Assembly: GCA_016617855.1 (NCBI GenBank)
Contig: JAECUM010003713.1
Coordinates: 62,001-126,000 of the forward strand
Direction of reading: 5' to 3'
Length of the DNA stretch: 64,000 nt
DNA from: Megalonaias nervosa
Taxonomy: Eukaryota; Mollusca; Bivalvia; Unionida; Unionidae
Of this stretch, positions 1 to 13,437 are shown in pieces. The position numbers and the translations under genes are program-made. How positions within the stretch are numbered: position 1 is the first letter of the stretch; the number at the start of each line of letters is the position of its first letter. Below the pieces are notes generated by a model. It did no database searches and was not told where the DNA came from. It saw nothing but the letters and a program-made list of their open reading frames with translations.

Positions 1-1262
1 TCAACTTTAAAAAGCAGACATAACATTTGTTACATTTTCTTTCCAAACGACATTCTTAGTACACCGTAATTAATGATACTCAAGAAAATTTTGATAAATG
101 AAAATGTCACTTACGCCTAGTGGAGGCAGTACTTTGATAAATAAATACCAATTAAATAATTTTTTGTATCAATTGAAATTTGTGTTCTAGTTCTATCTTT
201 TAGTTCCTTTTAAGTGTAATCATCATAAATGCAATGTGTCCTGTTGTAATTAAACGTAAAATGTGTCAATCTGCCGTAACAGCTCTGTCTGTGAGCATTT
301 CTATGAGAACCTAATTAAGTGCTGACCATGTTTTGATATTGGACTAGCAGAAACATTTGTTGTATTATTGCACTAAATAAACAGCCTGCCTCCTTTCCTA
401 TTATCATGTAAATTACGTCTTTTGAATCAAATAAAGGAGGTGGAATAAACAAAAAAATTTAAAAGGCATACAAATCCTACATGCTTAAGAACCAGCAGCT
501 CCAGTCGAGTAACTCATTTCAGTTGATCAATCGAACACTGTTATAAATGTTATTGTGTACGTAATCTAATTAAACAACCTTAAATTAACTTACTCAATCA
601 TAACTGTGATTAAAGATAGCAAGGCAACCAAGCGAAATGAGTACTTTGTAAAATAAAGAGCTTTGTTTCACAGATACCTACCATTGTGGTGAAAACGAGT
701 TTCAGAGAATTGCTGAATTCGCACGTAGAGATATTCTCAAGGATGATAAAAAGTTTTACTGTTACTTGCAGTGAAATCATGGCATCAATATTTTACTAAC
801 TGAACAATTAAAAAATTCAGTTTCGATGTAGACGATTGTCTTACGAAATGTTGAGTTTTTTTTTTGTATAAAAAGGAATCTTGTTTGTTGTGTATCAACA
901 GTTAGTCTGGTTCACGATTATTACACCCCTTGTTTCGAGAAAACTATTACACACCACTCTGGGAAGCAGACTAATCAACAAACACAAAAAGATGTGACAT
1001 AATACATGAATGTTTTCATGTACCGTGTTGGCTGTTGAAACCAGTTGGAAACATGTTATCAATCTTTCAGATGTTGGACATTTTGAAAATAAATGTGATT
1101 TATACAGAATAATGAACAACTTCGTCAGAAAAAGCGCTTTATTGACAACTATTCTTGATGCGATTATAAAACGAGGATTCAGTCAGGAAACAGCCCAGTT
1201 CCCCCCCACCCCCAACCCCACGGTTCTCTGGATGTCTTTTGTCTAGCGGATTTTTGGGAGGT

Positions 1263-1336
1263 CCCTCGGTAACTCGTGCCCTCGTGTATAGTGCAGTCTC
1301 TGTTTTTGGACCCCGATGTGCGCGAGTTATCGAGGG
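1263..1336. other. CpG-rich hairpin
   Basis: Arms CCCTCGGTAACTCGTG (1263-1278) and CGCGAGTTATCGAGGG (1321-1336) pair at 14 of 16 positions around a 42-base loop, in an otherwise AT-rich area. A G/C-biased patch (cccccccacccccaacccca) precedes it at about 1201. Confidence 0.55.
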
Positions 1337-2597
1337 AGAGGTGTATTGGATTCCACTTTGTGATCTTTTTTACCAATGCAAATTAGCACAGTGGGCTCAC
1401 CATCCAGTCTTCAAATGCACCACACTAGCTATTGTGAGTCACTTAAGAAAACCGTGCAATGGTGGTTTATACCTGGCCTCTTTGCCTTTTAAGTTGCCTT
1501 TATTTAAACTGCCCGAAGGATAGTTTTATATCAGCTTCAGTATGACTGCTTACCATTTCTACATGCTGCATGTAATGGGCATATACTGATGTGATTATTT
1601 TTTTTTTTTTTTCTTTTCAAAGATTACTGAAAATCGTATCTTTTTTAAACATGACTGTCGGGTTTGGGGAGTAACAATAGTGCTTTTTGCATGACAGGTC
1701 AACATCTTGAAAGTAAATTTCAGCATTTCATCAGCATGATTGAAGCTTTCTTGGTTTTTGTTTTTTCCAACAAGCCCGACCGGCTTCTCACTTATAATAC
1801 AGGAATTCCTCGATCTGAAATTAGAGAGGCCCCAGGCATTGGACTATTGATTTTTGAGTACTGCAGAATGAAATTTGTGATTGAAATATTTTAATAATAG
1901 GGGGAAAAAAATCTTTGTTTTAAATGGCATGAAAAAATATCTTTTAAAAATTCACTACATCAGTAAATATAATAATTTTATTGAAAGTTTGAGAGAAAAA
2001 TATTTTTAAAAATGCATGTTTTCATTCTGTGATATTTTTGTCATCATTATTTATAAGTATTTTATTGTAGCTTATATGTGTTTGAAAGAAATGAAATATA
2101 TGACAGCTACAAAAATTAATAATACAGGGCATCATAAACGATTGATTTATATACCTTTGCTTAATTGTTGAATTCCAGTCTGATGTTTCTTGGTATTTAT
2201 TTCAGGGCACAAACCATAGACGTACATTCAGAAATAGACAAATTTTGACACTCTTGGAATAGTTTTATCTGGCAAATAATTTGAAGAGTTATAAAAAAAA
2301 TTTTTGCAACTATATATAAATTAAGCTGATATAGTTGAACTCTTTCAGTAGCAATTTAATAGTTCAAAAAATATTTTCATATAAGCATTACAGTTCATGT
2401 TAATGGCACAGTTGTGGCTGGTTGAGGATATTGAAACTAGACATTGCAAATATTGGAAGAAGACAACACAATTTTTACTGAAATGGACTCTTGTAGAAAC
2501 CAGAAAAGGATAGTGAGCACTCTGTCTGCTTGTTTACATCAAGAGCATCCATTTGGTTTGAAATGCCAATAAGTTCAAAGTTTTAGGGATCCGCTGG

Positions 2598-2796
2598 TAA
2601 CAGTTGGGTTAGAAATTATAAATTGATGAATGAAAGGACTATGCTTTGTGCAGTTTTTATATCCTTCATGCCTTTTGTTTTTAAAATCAGTACCAGACCC
2701 CTGGCGGCAATCGGGTTAGAAATTATAGATTTAATGAAATGACTTTGTTTGGTGCAGTTTTTATGTCCTTCATGCCTTTTGTGTTTTAAACTTGGC
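2598..2796. repeat. Tandem duplication of about 100 bp
   Basis: Two adjacent related segments: ggttagaaattataaattga ... gtgcagtttttatatccttc and ggttagaaattatagattta ... gtgcagtttttatgtccttc. Otherwise no feature. Confidence 0.75.
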
Positions 2797-4894
2797 ACAA
2801 GGGTACAAACAAATGGGAGGGTGTGCGAATAATTCACCTAGTTTAATACCTGGCTGCCATTGTAAAAGTCCATAGTGATCAGTAATTTTCATCTGGAAAA
2901 CTTTTTTGATGACATTAAAGGTTCAGAGCATTCACCAATTTGGATTGAATAAACTTGTTTTAAACTATATTTAGTATTAAATTTTAGAACAACAATTAAT
3001 ATTTAAATTTAATTTTATGAAAGAGAGCAAGTTATATTTTGAAAATTTCTGTTTCAAAATACAAAATATGCTAGGGGACATCGAACATATTAAACCATCA
3101 GAAAAGCTGCTGGTACTGCATAAAGGTAATTTTGAGCCCTGGCAGCATTTTTAAAAATTTACAATAAGTACTTTGTGTAGGATTTGGTTGTTAGTCAGCT
3201 ATGCTTCTGCACCTGGACCTGTTCTAAGTAAGATTTTTTGTTGCACGATAAAATTGCACTATTTCTTCTGTACTTGAAGGGAATACAGATGCTGAGTTAT
3301 GACATGGGGCATGTCACCATCCTTAGGGGCAAGACCGAGGGTCTGTATTGGATATATGTCTGATTGTTTTCAGATGTATTTCAAACTATGTACTGTATTT
3401 TGGTGTATATAACATGTACCCCCCCTTTTTTTTTTCCAACCATACTGAGGAAAAAATCTTAGTTCTGTGATATAACACATGTGATATAATAAATGTATTT
3501 TAAAATTTGAAGATTTTTCTCTATTTTCATAATGTGAAAAGTCATCCTTTTGGGATAGAGCACTGATCATTAGTTACATGATAATTGAATGTTTTACAAT
3601 AAACCAGTTCTTGACTGTTTCTCTGGTCTCTCCTGACAGTATGTGCCACTCAGTCTCGCAATCTGTTTTTTTAATACAGATATTGTATTGGAAAGAATAC
3701 AAAATTGGCAGTATTAAAACTGTCTCCATGGGCTCTCGACAGAATTTTGTATGAGGAGTTCTGGACTCCTTGTTCATGGAACTCAGGAGTCCCCATCCTG
3801 TATCTGAGAATCCATGGCAGAAACTCAGGAGTCCCTCACTTTAAGAATGTTATAATGGAAAATAACAAAGTTAATGATCAATATTTTATTCCACATCTGG
3901 ATTATATTTTCAGCAGCATAAGAGCATGTTAGTGAGAAACTATTTGTCATTAATTCACCAAAAACCTTGATATTGCGCTGCACTCTACCATCTGCAAACT
4001 AATTTTTTTAATTGGTTTCTTTTTCATGTTTTTTGACTTATCGGAGTCTTTAAGTACAGGTCACTCCTCCTTTATTCTGATTAAGTTATTCACAGTTCAT
4101 TGTGTTGAACTTTGCTGCCTAAAGTGATACATGCAAGTTAATACTTCAATTTTCAGTGAAAGGATATTGCTTTCAAGCCATCTTGCACAACTTGCAAATT
4201 GCTTTTAATGTTCCATCTGATTTCATGATTGTAAACCAGGATTCTGCTTGCCCCACTTGGATCTCCAAGTTTCGTGTTTGTAGTTCTGACACCATTTATC
4301 AACATCATTCACCATAGTTAAGACAGTCTACATTAAATATATATTCAGAGTTTGAGTTGTCTTTGTTGCCTTCACTTGTGCTCTCACTTTCATCCTGGTT
4401 TTGTTTTATTTTTCCTTTTTTTGTCATTAGTGTCTCTTTCATTGCTAGTCCATTACCTGAAGAAAAAAACAAACACATTTGCTGACTACTTTTATGAGTC
4501 AAAGTACTTTTCTGCACATTTTTAATGTGTTTACTGATATTCTAGTATCTTAGTCTAAATCACACATACTGAAGTAGCAGTTGCTATGGCTATTTTTCTT
4601 ATTATTGCGTATTAATGATTGGATAGTATTGTCCAACTCAAATTTCAGAGAAAACTTTGATTTACTTTCATGATTTTTATCTGTGTCGTCACCAAATTGA
4701 AACAACAACAGACTTGTTCACATCTTCAGAATTTAACTGCTGGTTTGGGCATCTGACAAGTTTAATATAACTAAATTTTAGGCTGAAAGTGATGAAAATC
4801 AAATATTTCTGGGAATAGTTAAATTAATGTTCTTGATGCAGGTATGATTTCATTGGAACAGTACAGTATGTTCTTTGAGTATATACATATCTGA

Positions 4895-4933
4895 ACACAC
4901 ACATCGATGTGTGTGTGTCTATCTATCTATCTA

Positions 4934-4996
<63 letters not shown>

Positions 4997-5010
4997 ATAT
5001 GTATACCACA
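4895..5010. repeat. Compound microsatellite (TG)n-(CTAT)n-(TA)n
   Basis: gtgtgtgtg, then five ctat-type units, then about 35 TA dinucleotides, then tgta-rich sequence. Confidence 0.95.
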
Positions 5011-5137
5011 ATATTGATTCCAAATGTCAAGCACATATTTCATTTCAAAACAAGTTTAATACAGTATCACCACCTATAGAGAGTATTTAAGAAGTATACA
5101 AAGAGAAAGCAGTGTTGTGCTCTTGTTGTATACATTG

Positions 5138-5141
<4 letters not shown>

Positions 5142-5171
<30 letters not shown>
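5142..5171. repeat. (TA)n microsatellite
   Basis: About 15 TA units, 150 bp after the larger TA tract at 4935-4988. Confidence 0.9.
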
Positions 5172-5172
<1 letters not shown>

Positions 5173-5184
5173 CATTGTACAGTT

Positions 5185-5461
5185 TACATGCAGTGTGTGC
5201 AGTTTAATATTTTTTATATAACCACATGTTAACAAATCCCTTTTTGCAATTCTAATTCCTCCAAATAAGCCAGTGTAATTCATGCACTGTATTCTCTTTA
5301 CTGATTGGCTGTGCTTGTGGGAAAATTTTCTTACTCTGCTTTATTGAACTTTTTGTTTTTACTATAAATATTTTGGCAGCCATGTTTAGAATTGACTTCC
5401 CAAAGTGAAGGAAAAAGGTAACATCTTTCTCTGAATATGGCAAATTTACTCCACAGGAACT
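5185..5461 (+). repeat. Dispersed repeat, copy 1
   Basis: Shares with 8275-8575, in the same order and orientation, segments such as tattctctttactgat / tattctctttgctgat, gaactttttgtttttactat / gaactttttggttttactat, attttggcagccat and tctgaatatggc. It looks like part of a mobile element; ends not defined. Confidence 0.7.
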
Positions 5462-5531
5462 CATTTATGCCATGTATTGCCTATCATGTGCTGAAAAAAT
5501 GGTGTTAAAACCCCAAACAAGAACAACAAAT
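5462..5531 (+). mobile_element. SINE tail fragment
   Basis: Matches the 3' end of the SINE family (gccatgtattgcctatc, tgctgaaaaaatggtgttaa, accccaaacaagaacaac). It directly follows the 5185-5460 dispersed repeat. Confidence 0.55.
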
Positions 5532-6288
5532 AAAATTAAGAGTATTGGTCAGTTGATAGTGTGCATGAAGGGAGGGGTGGGCGGTAATCCTGTAACAAGA
5601 AATTCAACCTTTATACAAGAGTGGTTTAAATGTTAACTTCTAGAAGCAAATAATAGACATAAACCAGTCTCTCAACTGATAGAATGTTAGGTCTATCAAA
5701 CCACATTTTTTTAAAACATGGTAAAATAGCTGAAACAATCTAATGTCTCTCATCTGATGCAATTCTTACTGCCTCCTGTTCCAAATCAACTAATGTAAAT
5801 ATCTGGTTACAAATACATTTCAGTAAATATGGAATTTCTTCATCCAGTAATAATCATTTTACATGAATATCCAAAACCCTTCAGTACTTAAAGTGACAGC
5901 ATTGTTACATTGATCATCTAACCTGTTATTCACAACTGTGTGACATCACATGGAACTTCCATTCACATTCTGTCTTGTGTTGAAAAATGATGTTCTGTGA
6001 GTCCATTGTTCCATTTATTCTGAAGGACAAATAATTCTAATTTGTACAAGAAAATCTGCTTAAAATGTTATTGGTTATAAAACTGCCCAAAATAATCAAG
6101 AGTTTGAAAATATTTTTTTTATGCACAACAAATGAAAGGTACATGTCTGAGTCAGAATGAACAAAAATATTTCTTCTTTCTTTCTATTTCCATTACAATA
6201 AAAACCTGTAATAAACAGAATCTCAGATGGGTATGATTTAATATTAAATCTATTCAGCTCGTTTCATAAATTTTTGAGATCCTCTCTT

Positions 6289-6309
6289 TTTGTGTGTGTG
6301 TGTGTGTAT
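6289..6309. repeat. (TG)n microsatellite
   Basis: About nine TG units ending in tatag. It precedes a short open segment read as a weak candidate exon (about 6310-6381). Confidence 0.85.
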
Positions 6310-6381
6310 AGTTACTTAACCTTTTGGACAGAGCAAAGAGAAGTGAGAGCTGAACAGGAGAAGTTGAAGGAAAGCAAGCAG
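6310..6381 (+). other. Weak candidate exon, coiled-coil-like, plus strand
   Basis: After 'gtgtgtgtatag' the frame reads YLTFWTEQREVRAEQEKLKE, then SKQ, with a GTATAT donor-like sequence. Charged and helical in composition. No partner exon was found, and the preceding TG repeat can imitate a pyrimidine-rich acceptor tract. Confidence 0.18.
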
Positions 6382-7110
6382 TATATACCTTGCCACATGT
6401 GGGTTTTCATTCTCTTATTTGAATTATGCCCCCTATTTCTCAGTATGAATATCTGCATTTAACATTGGTTTTAAGAAATATTTTATTTTCAAGCAGAAAC
6501 ATTATAAACACATTCTGTATGTGTGTAAAAATTATATTCATATGTAGTGTATTTTGATACCACTGAAAGAGCACTGTAGAAACTAAAGAGTGAAAAGCAA
6601 CAAGCTTTGTAAGATTCAACAGATAGTTTATTTCCATGGAATACAAAGTGAAAATAAAAAACAGAACTTACAGTATTATGAATTAAGTTCAAAAATTATT
6701 CTAGAATTACATACACAAGTCCTAATAATGTAAAGTTCTGAATAAACTTTAGTAGAAATCTTTAAGTCCAATGCTGAATGTGTTGATGTGCCTGTGGTGG
6801 TCTGTATTGTGTTGTTGTATCAACATTTGTTGAAACACGGTAATATTAATTACAGGTTTGAATTCACTATAAATCCCAGTGATGTATCTCTCCAAGAGTA
6901 TTGTTTTTTAATGAGCACTCTGTATTTCCAAAAAAAATTCACTTGAACCACATGAAGAAATAAATCCAGCCGAAATGAACTACTCAACACATCAATAATA
7001 CAAATTGATTCTGCTAGATCTTAAGCACGAAGTAATAGTTTTTGCAGTAACAAAATTATATAGTCTTCTACTTCGTGTCACAGTTAACATTTTCTATATA
7101 AAAAAAAAAA

Positions 7111-7355
7111 CGGGGACTCCAAGTAGCCGAGTGGTCTAAAGTGCTCACTGTTACGGATCACTGCCATCTCACCTCTCACTGCGTGGGTTCAAGTCTTGGA
7201 ATCAGCCAATATGGTATGTGAGAAAGCTTGCCAGTAACTTCACATGGGTCGGTGGTTCTTTCCGGGGTTTTCCTTGTGTTCTTCCTCCACCATTTATACT
7301 AGCTGCCATGTATAGCCTATCTTGTGCTGATAAATGGCGTTAAACCCTACAACAA
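7111..7355 (+). mobile_element. tRNA-derived SINE, copy 1
   Basis: 245 bp. The head has a tRNA-like A box (tagccgagtggtctaa) and B box (gggttcaagtc). The tail has 'catgtatagcctatcttgtg' and ends 'ggcgttaaaccctacaac'. Flanked by CTATATAAAAAAA (7094-7106 and 7356-7368), a 13-bp duplication typical of LINE-driven insertion. Confidence 0.85.
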
Positions 7356-8274
7356 CTATATAAAAAAACAACCCATTACCTAATGGGAAGAAACCTTCTG
7401 GAAGGTTCATAATGTTTACAAACTAAAATCTTCGTTATAAATAGAAGTATCTTACTAAGATTACAATATAAAAAGTGTAGTAAACAACAGATACACAGGG
7501 CAGTTCATAAGGAGTTTCCAGAGTTCACGATACAGATCCAAATAAACTTGTTTACTAAAAACCAAAATCATTAATTCAGGCCAGGCAGAAAATGAACCAA
7601 ATTTTGGACAAGGCCAAGTCCAGCATACAATGTCTCGTTATCAATAGCATATAATAAAATTTAGAAAAATAAACTAACAAAGAAACTGTGTAAATTAAAT
7701 ATACATAACAATATGTCATATTTTCTTTGATGAAGTTACTTACACATTGAGCTGTAGCTCTGCTAGAAGGGTTGCAATGGTTGTATAGCATGAAGTGTTC
7801 CAGGTGTGGGTTCATAGTGTTTCCATCAGAACGTCCAGATTTGCTGAGCATCAAATCCCAATTTTTGGAAAATGTTTTTCATCATCTGTTAATTCTCAAA
7901 TATGGCAAGTCCAAGCAGTTTTCTATTTTATTGGCTTGATATCTCTCTCTATCATGAGTGCCAATGCAGAGTTTATTTATGTTTAATTCATGATTTTGGT
8001 AGTGCATTGTTGAATATGGTATTTTAAAATTATAAATACTGCTTCAATTTGTTTTTATTTTTTTTCAGAAATTAGAAATGGGGTTTTCATCATTTTCAGA
8101 ATTGATATGAAGATCATTAAATTTTCACAGTGTGCTTATTGTTTGAAAACATCTTGTTGTCACATGCAGATGTTGATTATGTTCAAATACATCAGTAGGT
8201 GTTATCAGTGGAAGCTGTTTTATTCTGGTTAGATATTTAAATATTTGTTGCTTGATTTAATTCATTTTATCATA

Positions 8275-8575
8275 TAGTCTGTACACTTTACCTATGGCAT
8301 GTGCAGTTTCATATTTTTGATAGGACAACATGTTTAAATATCACTTTATGAGTTGTGATTGGTCTTGATAAGCTCATGAAATTCTTGTGCAATATTCTCT
8401 TTGCTGATGGCTGCGATTGTGGGATTTTTTCCTTACCCCACCTTCTGGAACTTTTTGGTTTTACTATTACTATCAGCATTTTGGCAGTCATTTTTCAAAT
8501 CGATTGACCAAAGTGAATTGGGGGAAAATATCTCGTCTGTCTGAATATGGCTAATTTACACCATGTAAAACTATT
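8275..8575 (+). repeat. Dispersed repeat, copy 2
   Basis: Partner of 5185-5461, with extra sequence in the middle (tatgagttgtgattggtctt). No coding frame conserved between the two copies on either strand. Confidence 0.7.
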
Positions 8576-8579
8576 CAAA

Positions 8580-11440
8580 ATATCAGCTGGTTATCATATT
8601 CATCTTTTAAAATCCAACTGAAATGCCTGCTGTTATGCAAACTTGGTTGTGAAATGATGGCACTGATCTAATCACATAGCCTGATGAGTATTGTCCACTG
8701 TGATAGTCCTATTTTTTCCTATTTTAAAGCAAGTCATGCAAGCACAAATTCTCATATTTTAATTACTTTATCTGGCCGTTAATACCCTCTGGACATACTG
8801 AGTGTTAGAATCTGCATTTATTTATCCATTCATATCCTGTGGTACTACAGTAAATGGTTATTGATAACTGTTGCATATATGTCAGTTCATTTACTGCTTG
8901 ACTGCATATTGGGCTAAGTGACCAAATTGTCAGCCAATCAAAACACTTTAAAAAAACAAGTTCAGCATGATTAATTAGCATTGCTTGAAGTGACTGTTAT
9001 ACTCCAATGTAGATCACCCTTTGATTTCAGTACTCCAAGTCGATACACGGCACAGTGAAATTAAGGAAAGGCACTTTATCAATACCAGTGTCCATTTATT
9101 TTTTGAACAGATTAAATGACAGTAATGAGGCTTTAATTCTTTTAATAGATTATACAGAGGATTTTATGCCTATGCTATTGTGCTGGAAATGAAGGATTAT
9201 GCCAAAGGCAAAATGTATGTTATGATCACTTTAGCAGAAGTAGTTGTCAGATTAGGTGATCTTTTCTATTGGATAAAATGAGTTTACTAAATTATTTTTG
9301 CAAAGGTTATAAAGAGGATTCATAGAAAAAAATTTCATGTGAAAGTGGAAATTTTAAAATTAAGCCTCTGCTGAGACTGATGTAACTATTCCTACAAAGA
9401 AACATAAACCAGTCTCTATGGCAGCATAAGAACGCAAATTATGACATGATTAAGAGATAGAGAAAGATTCAGCTACATTGGGTTGAGAATTATACATGGA
9501 TAGAATTCATGGACTCTAAAGGAAAGATGTTTTGCAGTTATTGTAGACAAAATCCTATATTGGCTCAGGTTGGAAATTTGTCCATTCTTGTGAATGAAAT
9601 GCTATGTGCACTTGGAGATGAACTATACACGTGGTGCTAATTATAAATACATACTTGCGGAAAGAGACTATGTTCCGTCATTTGATTGAGTCTTGAGAGA
9701 AGAAGTTAGGGAAGGATTGAATTCCAATAAATTCCTTTCCATTTTTGCTGATGCTAAATCTAAGCAGGAAATAGTGTATACAAAATAAGAAATAAATATG
9801 TTGTACATTGTTTCTTTTGTTTTAATATTGATTAAAATACATCTCATCAAACCATTGTAAGGGTTTGATAATTTGGGACAAATGGAAATGTAGATGGGAC
9901 AACTGAATTTTCTGAAACTTCTTGTCCTGAAAAAAAAAGAATTGATCACTCCTGAATAACTTTCTTTGATTGCTATTATTGTATTTGGAGTTCTTAAAAA
10001 GTTTTTTTTACTTTGGGTTACTTTTAGTTTAAAAGCAGAAAATCGTTTGTTTTTTCATTTCACTTGCAAAATATTACACCACAGCTGAACACATCATTAT
10101 CTTAGTAATGTGTTTGTGTATTGCCACAAATTAGAAAACCATTTGGTATGGCTATAAAATCTGTCTCCAAATGCACTTGCATTGATTGCTCTTTTTTGTA
10201 GTATGGCTTTATTTAAGTACAATATCACTGGTCAAACTTCTTTGTCTACTCCAAACTGGTGGTTTGAGAGGTTTGGCTTCAGAGGCTGTGAATAAATTTT
10301 GTTGTTTTTAGAATCTTGGGAATAATTGTCCATGCATTGATTTTGATTATTGTTGCAATATGGCCATGTTCAACTTTTGGACTGTCAGTGTATTCATTAA
10401 TTTTACAAGTACAAGGGTTTTATACAAAAGGAGGAAGGGTTTTTATAATTTTTTTAACTTCAAAAATGTATATTGAATTGCTGAATATAGGTGGGTGCCA
10501 GCAGCAAAGTTGCTGGGGTAAATCCCCAGACCCTGGCACATAATGATACCACTGGTCTGTTCATGTACTAATGATGAAAATGTTTTTACTAATTTGAATT
10601 TCTACATTTTGTCTATAAATTCCGATATGAGGATAAATGCAGCATAATTTCAAGGGGCTCTGGCATTCATTGAAGTCAGTAAATTTAAATATGCTGTGTG
10701 GTCAATAAAAACTTGCAGCAAATCTTATCTGAAGTACGAATGCAGTAAATCAGAATTATCTGATATGGATATTAGGGGCAGATGGGGAAGGGTGCATGTC
10801 AACAAGTAGTTAAGTGGTTTGTGGGACAGAACCCCCAATGGGGAAATGGGGCAAGCCCCCAGATGCTCCTGCATTTTATGTGTTCGCAGGGAATAATTTT
10901 AATGATTTAAATGTAAAGAATATTTGCTCTATGAAATGATTGGTTCTGTTATGTTCTTGAGTGCAGGAGGCTGTATCTGTTCAACTTCCCTCTTAGTCTT
11001 TTCTCATGAATGTCTCTTTAGTTTTTTGTTTCTAAACTGCTTTAAATAGCTTTGTTTGAGATGCACGTTGGAAATAGGAAATGAAAGGGAAAGTGAAATA
11101 ATAATACGTACTACAAAGACTAGATTAAGAACAGTGAAGGCACTGCTTGGTGAACAGCATTTAGATCTCAGCACATGTGCATGCTTGCTGGTGCGTGTAG
11201 GGATGTACATTGTTGTTAGGCAATTTTTCCGCTGTATGCTGTAATGGGGCATGGATGTGGGATATCCAAGAAATGTAAAACATTGTATATTTTTTCTGTG
11301 ACTTGCACATACATGTCTGTGCATATACCTAGCTAGGCCACTGATACATATCAATACTACATGTAATATTATTACTGTGTAGTTTGTACATGTGATAAGA
11401 TTGGATTTATGGTGTCAGTGTCGCTCACATCTGTTTTATT
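8580..11440. other. No gene recognised
   Basis: AT-rich noncoding-looking sequence. A short 'gctggggtaaatccccagac' hairpin lies near 10,513. Frames at 9668-9949 and 11004-11354 (both minus) have no recognisable domain. Confidence 0.5.
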
Positions 11441-11455
11441 GTTTTGGCTTGCAGT

Positions 11456-11581
11456 GTAAATACATTAAAATCTGCAAGGAGTGCTGTAAAACCCTGCATT
11501 GATGGAGCATGCAAGTATGGTTGCCCACCAGATGTAACGCGCACTTATTCCCTAGCCCAGTGTCCATGTCCACAAGATTGA
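11456..11581 (+). other. Candidate terminal exon, Cys-rich, plus strand
   Basis: A good acceptor (ttgttttggcttgcag, ends 11455) is followed by an open frame reading SARSAVKPCIDGACKYGCPP, then DVTRTYSLAQCPCPQD and TGA at about 11579-11581. An AATAAA lies at about 12699. I do not recognise the protein, and upstream exons are not secure, so this could be chance. Confidence 0.25.
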
Positions 11582-11589
11582 GTGCTCAA

Positions 11590-13430
11590 TCCAAATTGGA
11601 AATGTGTGTAATTAATCATGAATGAAGTTTTTGAACATACCAAGTGATTACAGCTGCATTAATTTCTATTTTATAGCTTCACTGATTAAATGTTCAAATC
11701 GGTATTGATTTCTTTTGTCCAGTCTTCAGAATAGAGGCGTTTGAACTTGTTTATACAAATCATTGCATCTGGACATACCTAGCACTTTTCATTGGAAATA
11801 CCTTTTGATGCCTCATGACATTCATAAAATCCTTGAATTTCAGGGGTTGTCTTGAAAACTGCTTGAATTTTGAAAAAGCTGGCATTTTGCTTGAAAAATC
11901 CTTGAAATTGTTGAAAAACGCCTTGAATTAGGTAATACAGATCTTTAGAAGCTCATAATCCAGACTTGCTGATTGATTTTTGTGGATTATCTCAAAACTT
12001 TGTCAGAAATCGTAAGAACTGTTTACTGAATAGAAAGGAATAAGGCATGGTCACAGCAGTGACAACAAACACCTAAACTTGAAATCCAACACTGTGTGGA
12101 ATCGGTAGTACAGTAAACTGAAACTTATTGCATGATGTACAAGTGAGAATGTTGCTGTTTATCATCTTATATTTTCAAAAGAACCTTTACAGACATGTAT
12201 TAATACGCAACCAAATTGGGATACTGTAGATTTGTAGCATACTGTTCTGTTCATTAACACATGCTACAGTAGAACAAGAAACATTTATACTGAACTGTAG
12301 TCCATTGGTAGATGCTATGAGGTAATGGGTTAATTGGGGTTACTGTATGATTTAAATCTTTGTCTTGTACATCCATTAATACCCAGCAAGCAATTCAATG
12401 TTTTCAAAACCCAGACATTAGCCTAAGATTATAAAGACAGTGAATGTTGTCTTCTCCAAAACTTAATCAATCTTAACCAAATCTGACAGGAAGCATCCAG
12501 AGAAAGACCAGGAATAACTTCCAGTTGCTGATGTTTTGTTCTCAAGACGAAAACTATTTATATACATAGGAATTTTCTTCATGTGTCCATGATGTGCAAC
12601 AGGTGTTAGAAACTATTCTTAAAAAATGCCACAGACCAGAATGGCTTAAGCAAATGTAAATAGTTATGCCCTTCATACGAGTTGTAGGCCTCGTCATACA
12701 ATAAAACGTTGTTGTTGATCACTCAGACATAGTCAAAAGTTGCACATTTATTGTGCATTCTAATTGGATCATATTTACTCAATATTGATTATTTTTAAAT
12801 TTTCTGTCAGTCTTTGAGTAAAATATAAGCACAGATGTAGGGCTGATTAAATTTTGTTCTTCCACTTGTCCAGGGCAAGTAGTTACAGAGAATTCACTTG
12901 ACCCACATACCTCTTTATTTGTTCAAACATTTCAGTCACTTGCATAGCTTGAACAAGATTTATGTTCTTTAATCCTTAGCAAGAAAACATACATGTATAA
13001 CATTTATTTCTTCAGGGGTCTTCATTTTTTAAGAAAAAGATTGATTTACATTTGCTGTATTGACATGCCTGGTTGGTGTCACTAGTTGATCTGCTTGTTA
13101 TAGTCTGGGTTGATTAAGCACAATATAACAAGGCTGTTTAAAACAATATAAAGAAATCATAGTCCCTTCATTTTGTTTGAAATATTCTTTTAATTGGCTG
13201 ATAATTATGTTGCTTAGCCTGATACCCGGTCCAGGTGGCAATTAGAATGTTTGCACATGTGACAGTTATCAGTGAACACATGCAGTAGGTGGGATATACA
13301 TATGTCAAGTGGTACCTCTGAGATTATTTGACAGTTACAATAAGCCAGGGAATTAGCAACTTCAAAAAGTCTCTGATACAGTGCTTTTGTTTGTAAAGGA
13401 ACTGAGATAATTATATTGTATTTTCATCCA
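11590..13430. other. No gene recognised
   Basis: AT-rich. A 'ccttgaattt' / 'cttgaaaa' repetition at about 11,840-11,935 resembles decayed transposon ends seen again near 19,860-19,960. AATAAA at 12699. Confidence 0.5.
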
Positions 13431-13437
13431 TTTAATT

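Larger units (their letters stand above)
1..4890. other. No gene recognised
   Basis: AT-rich, with poly-T runs near 850, 1600 and 3425 and short frames with no family likeness. It holds only the hairpin at 1263 and the duplication near 2600. Between 3,700 and 3,840 'aactcaggagtccc' occurs twice, beside its near-inverse 'ggagttctggactcc'. Confidence 0.6.

Noticed and set aside
4305..4517. 70-codon Ser/Glu/Asn-rich minus-strand frame after a cttcag acceptor
   Set aside because: It could be a last exon (QDESESTSEGNKDNSNSEY), but it does not match the STAG C-terminus and no upstream exon connects.
4875..5090. 71-codon frame
   Set aside because: Mostly Tyr-Ile repeats from the TA microsatellite.
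7111..7205. tRNA gene
   Set aside because: A and B boxes are present, but the sequence is the head of a SINE with a conserved tail and target duplication, and the cloverleaf is poor.
11004..11354. 116-codon minus-strand frame
   Set aside because: No recognisable domain. The opposite strand is also open over much of it, and the composition looks like chance.
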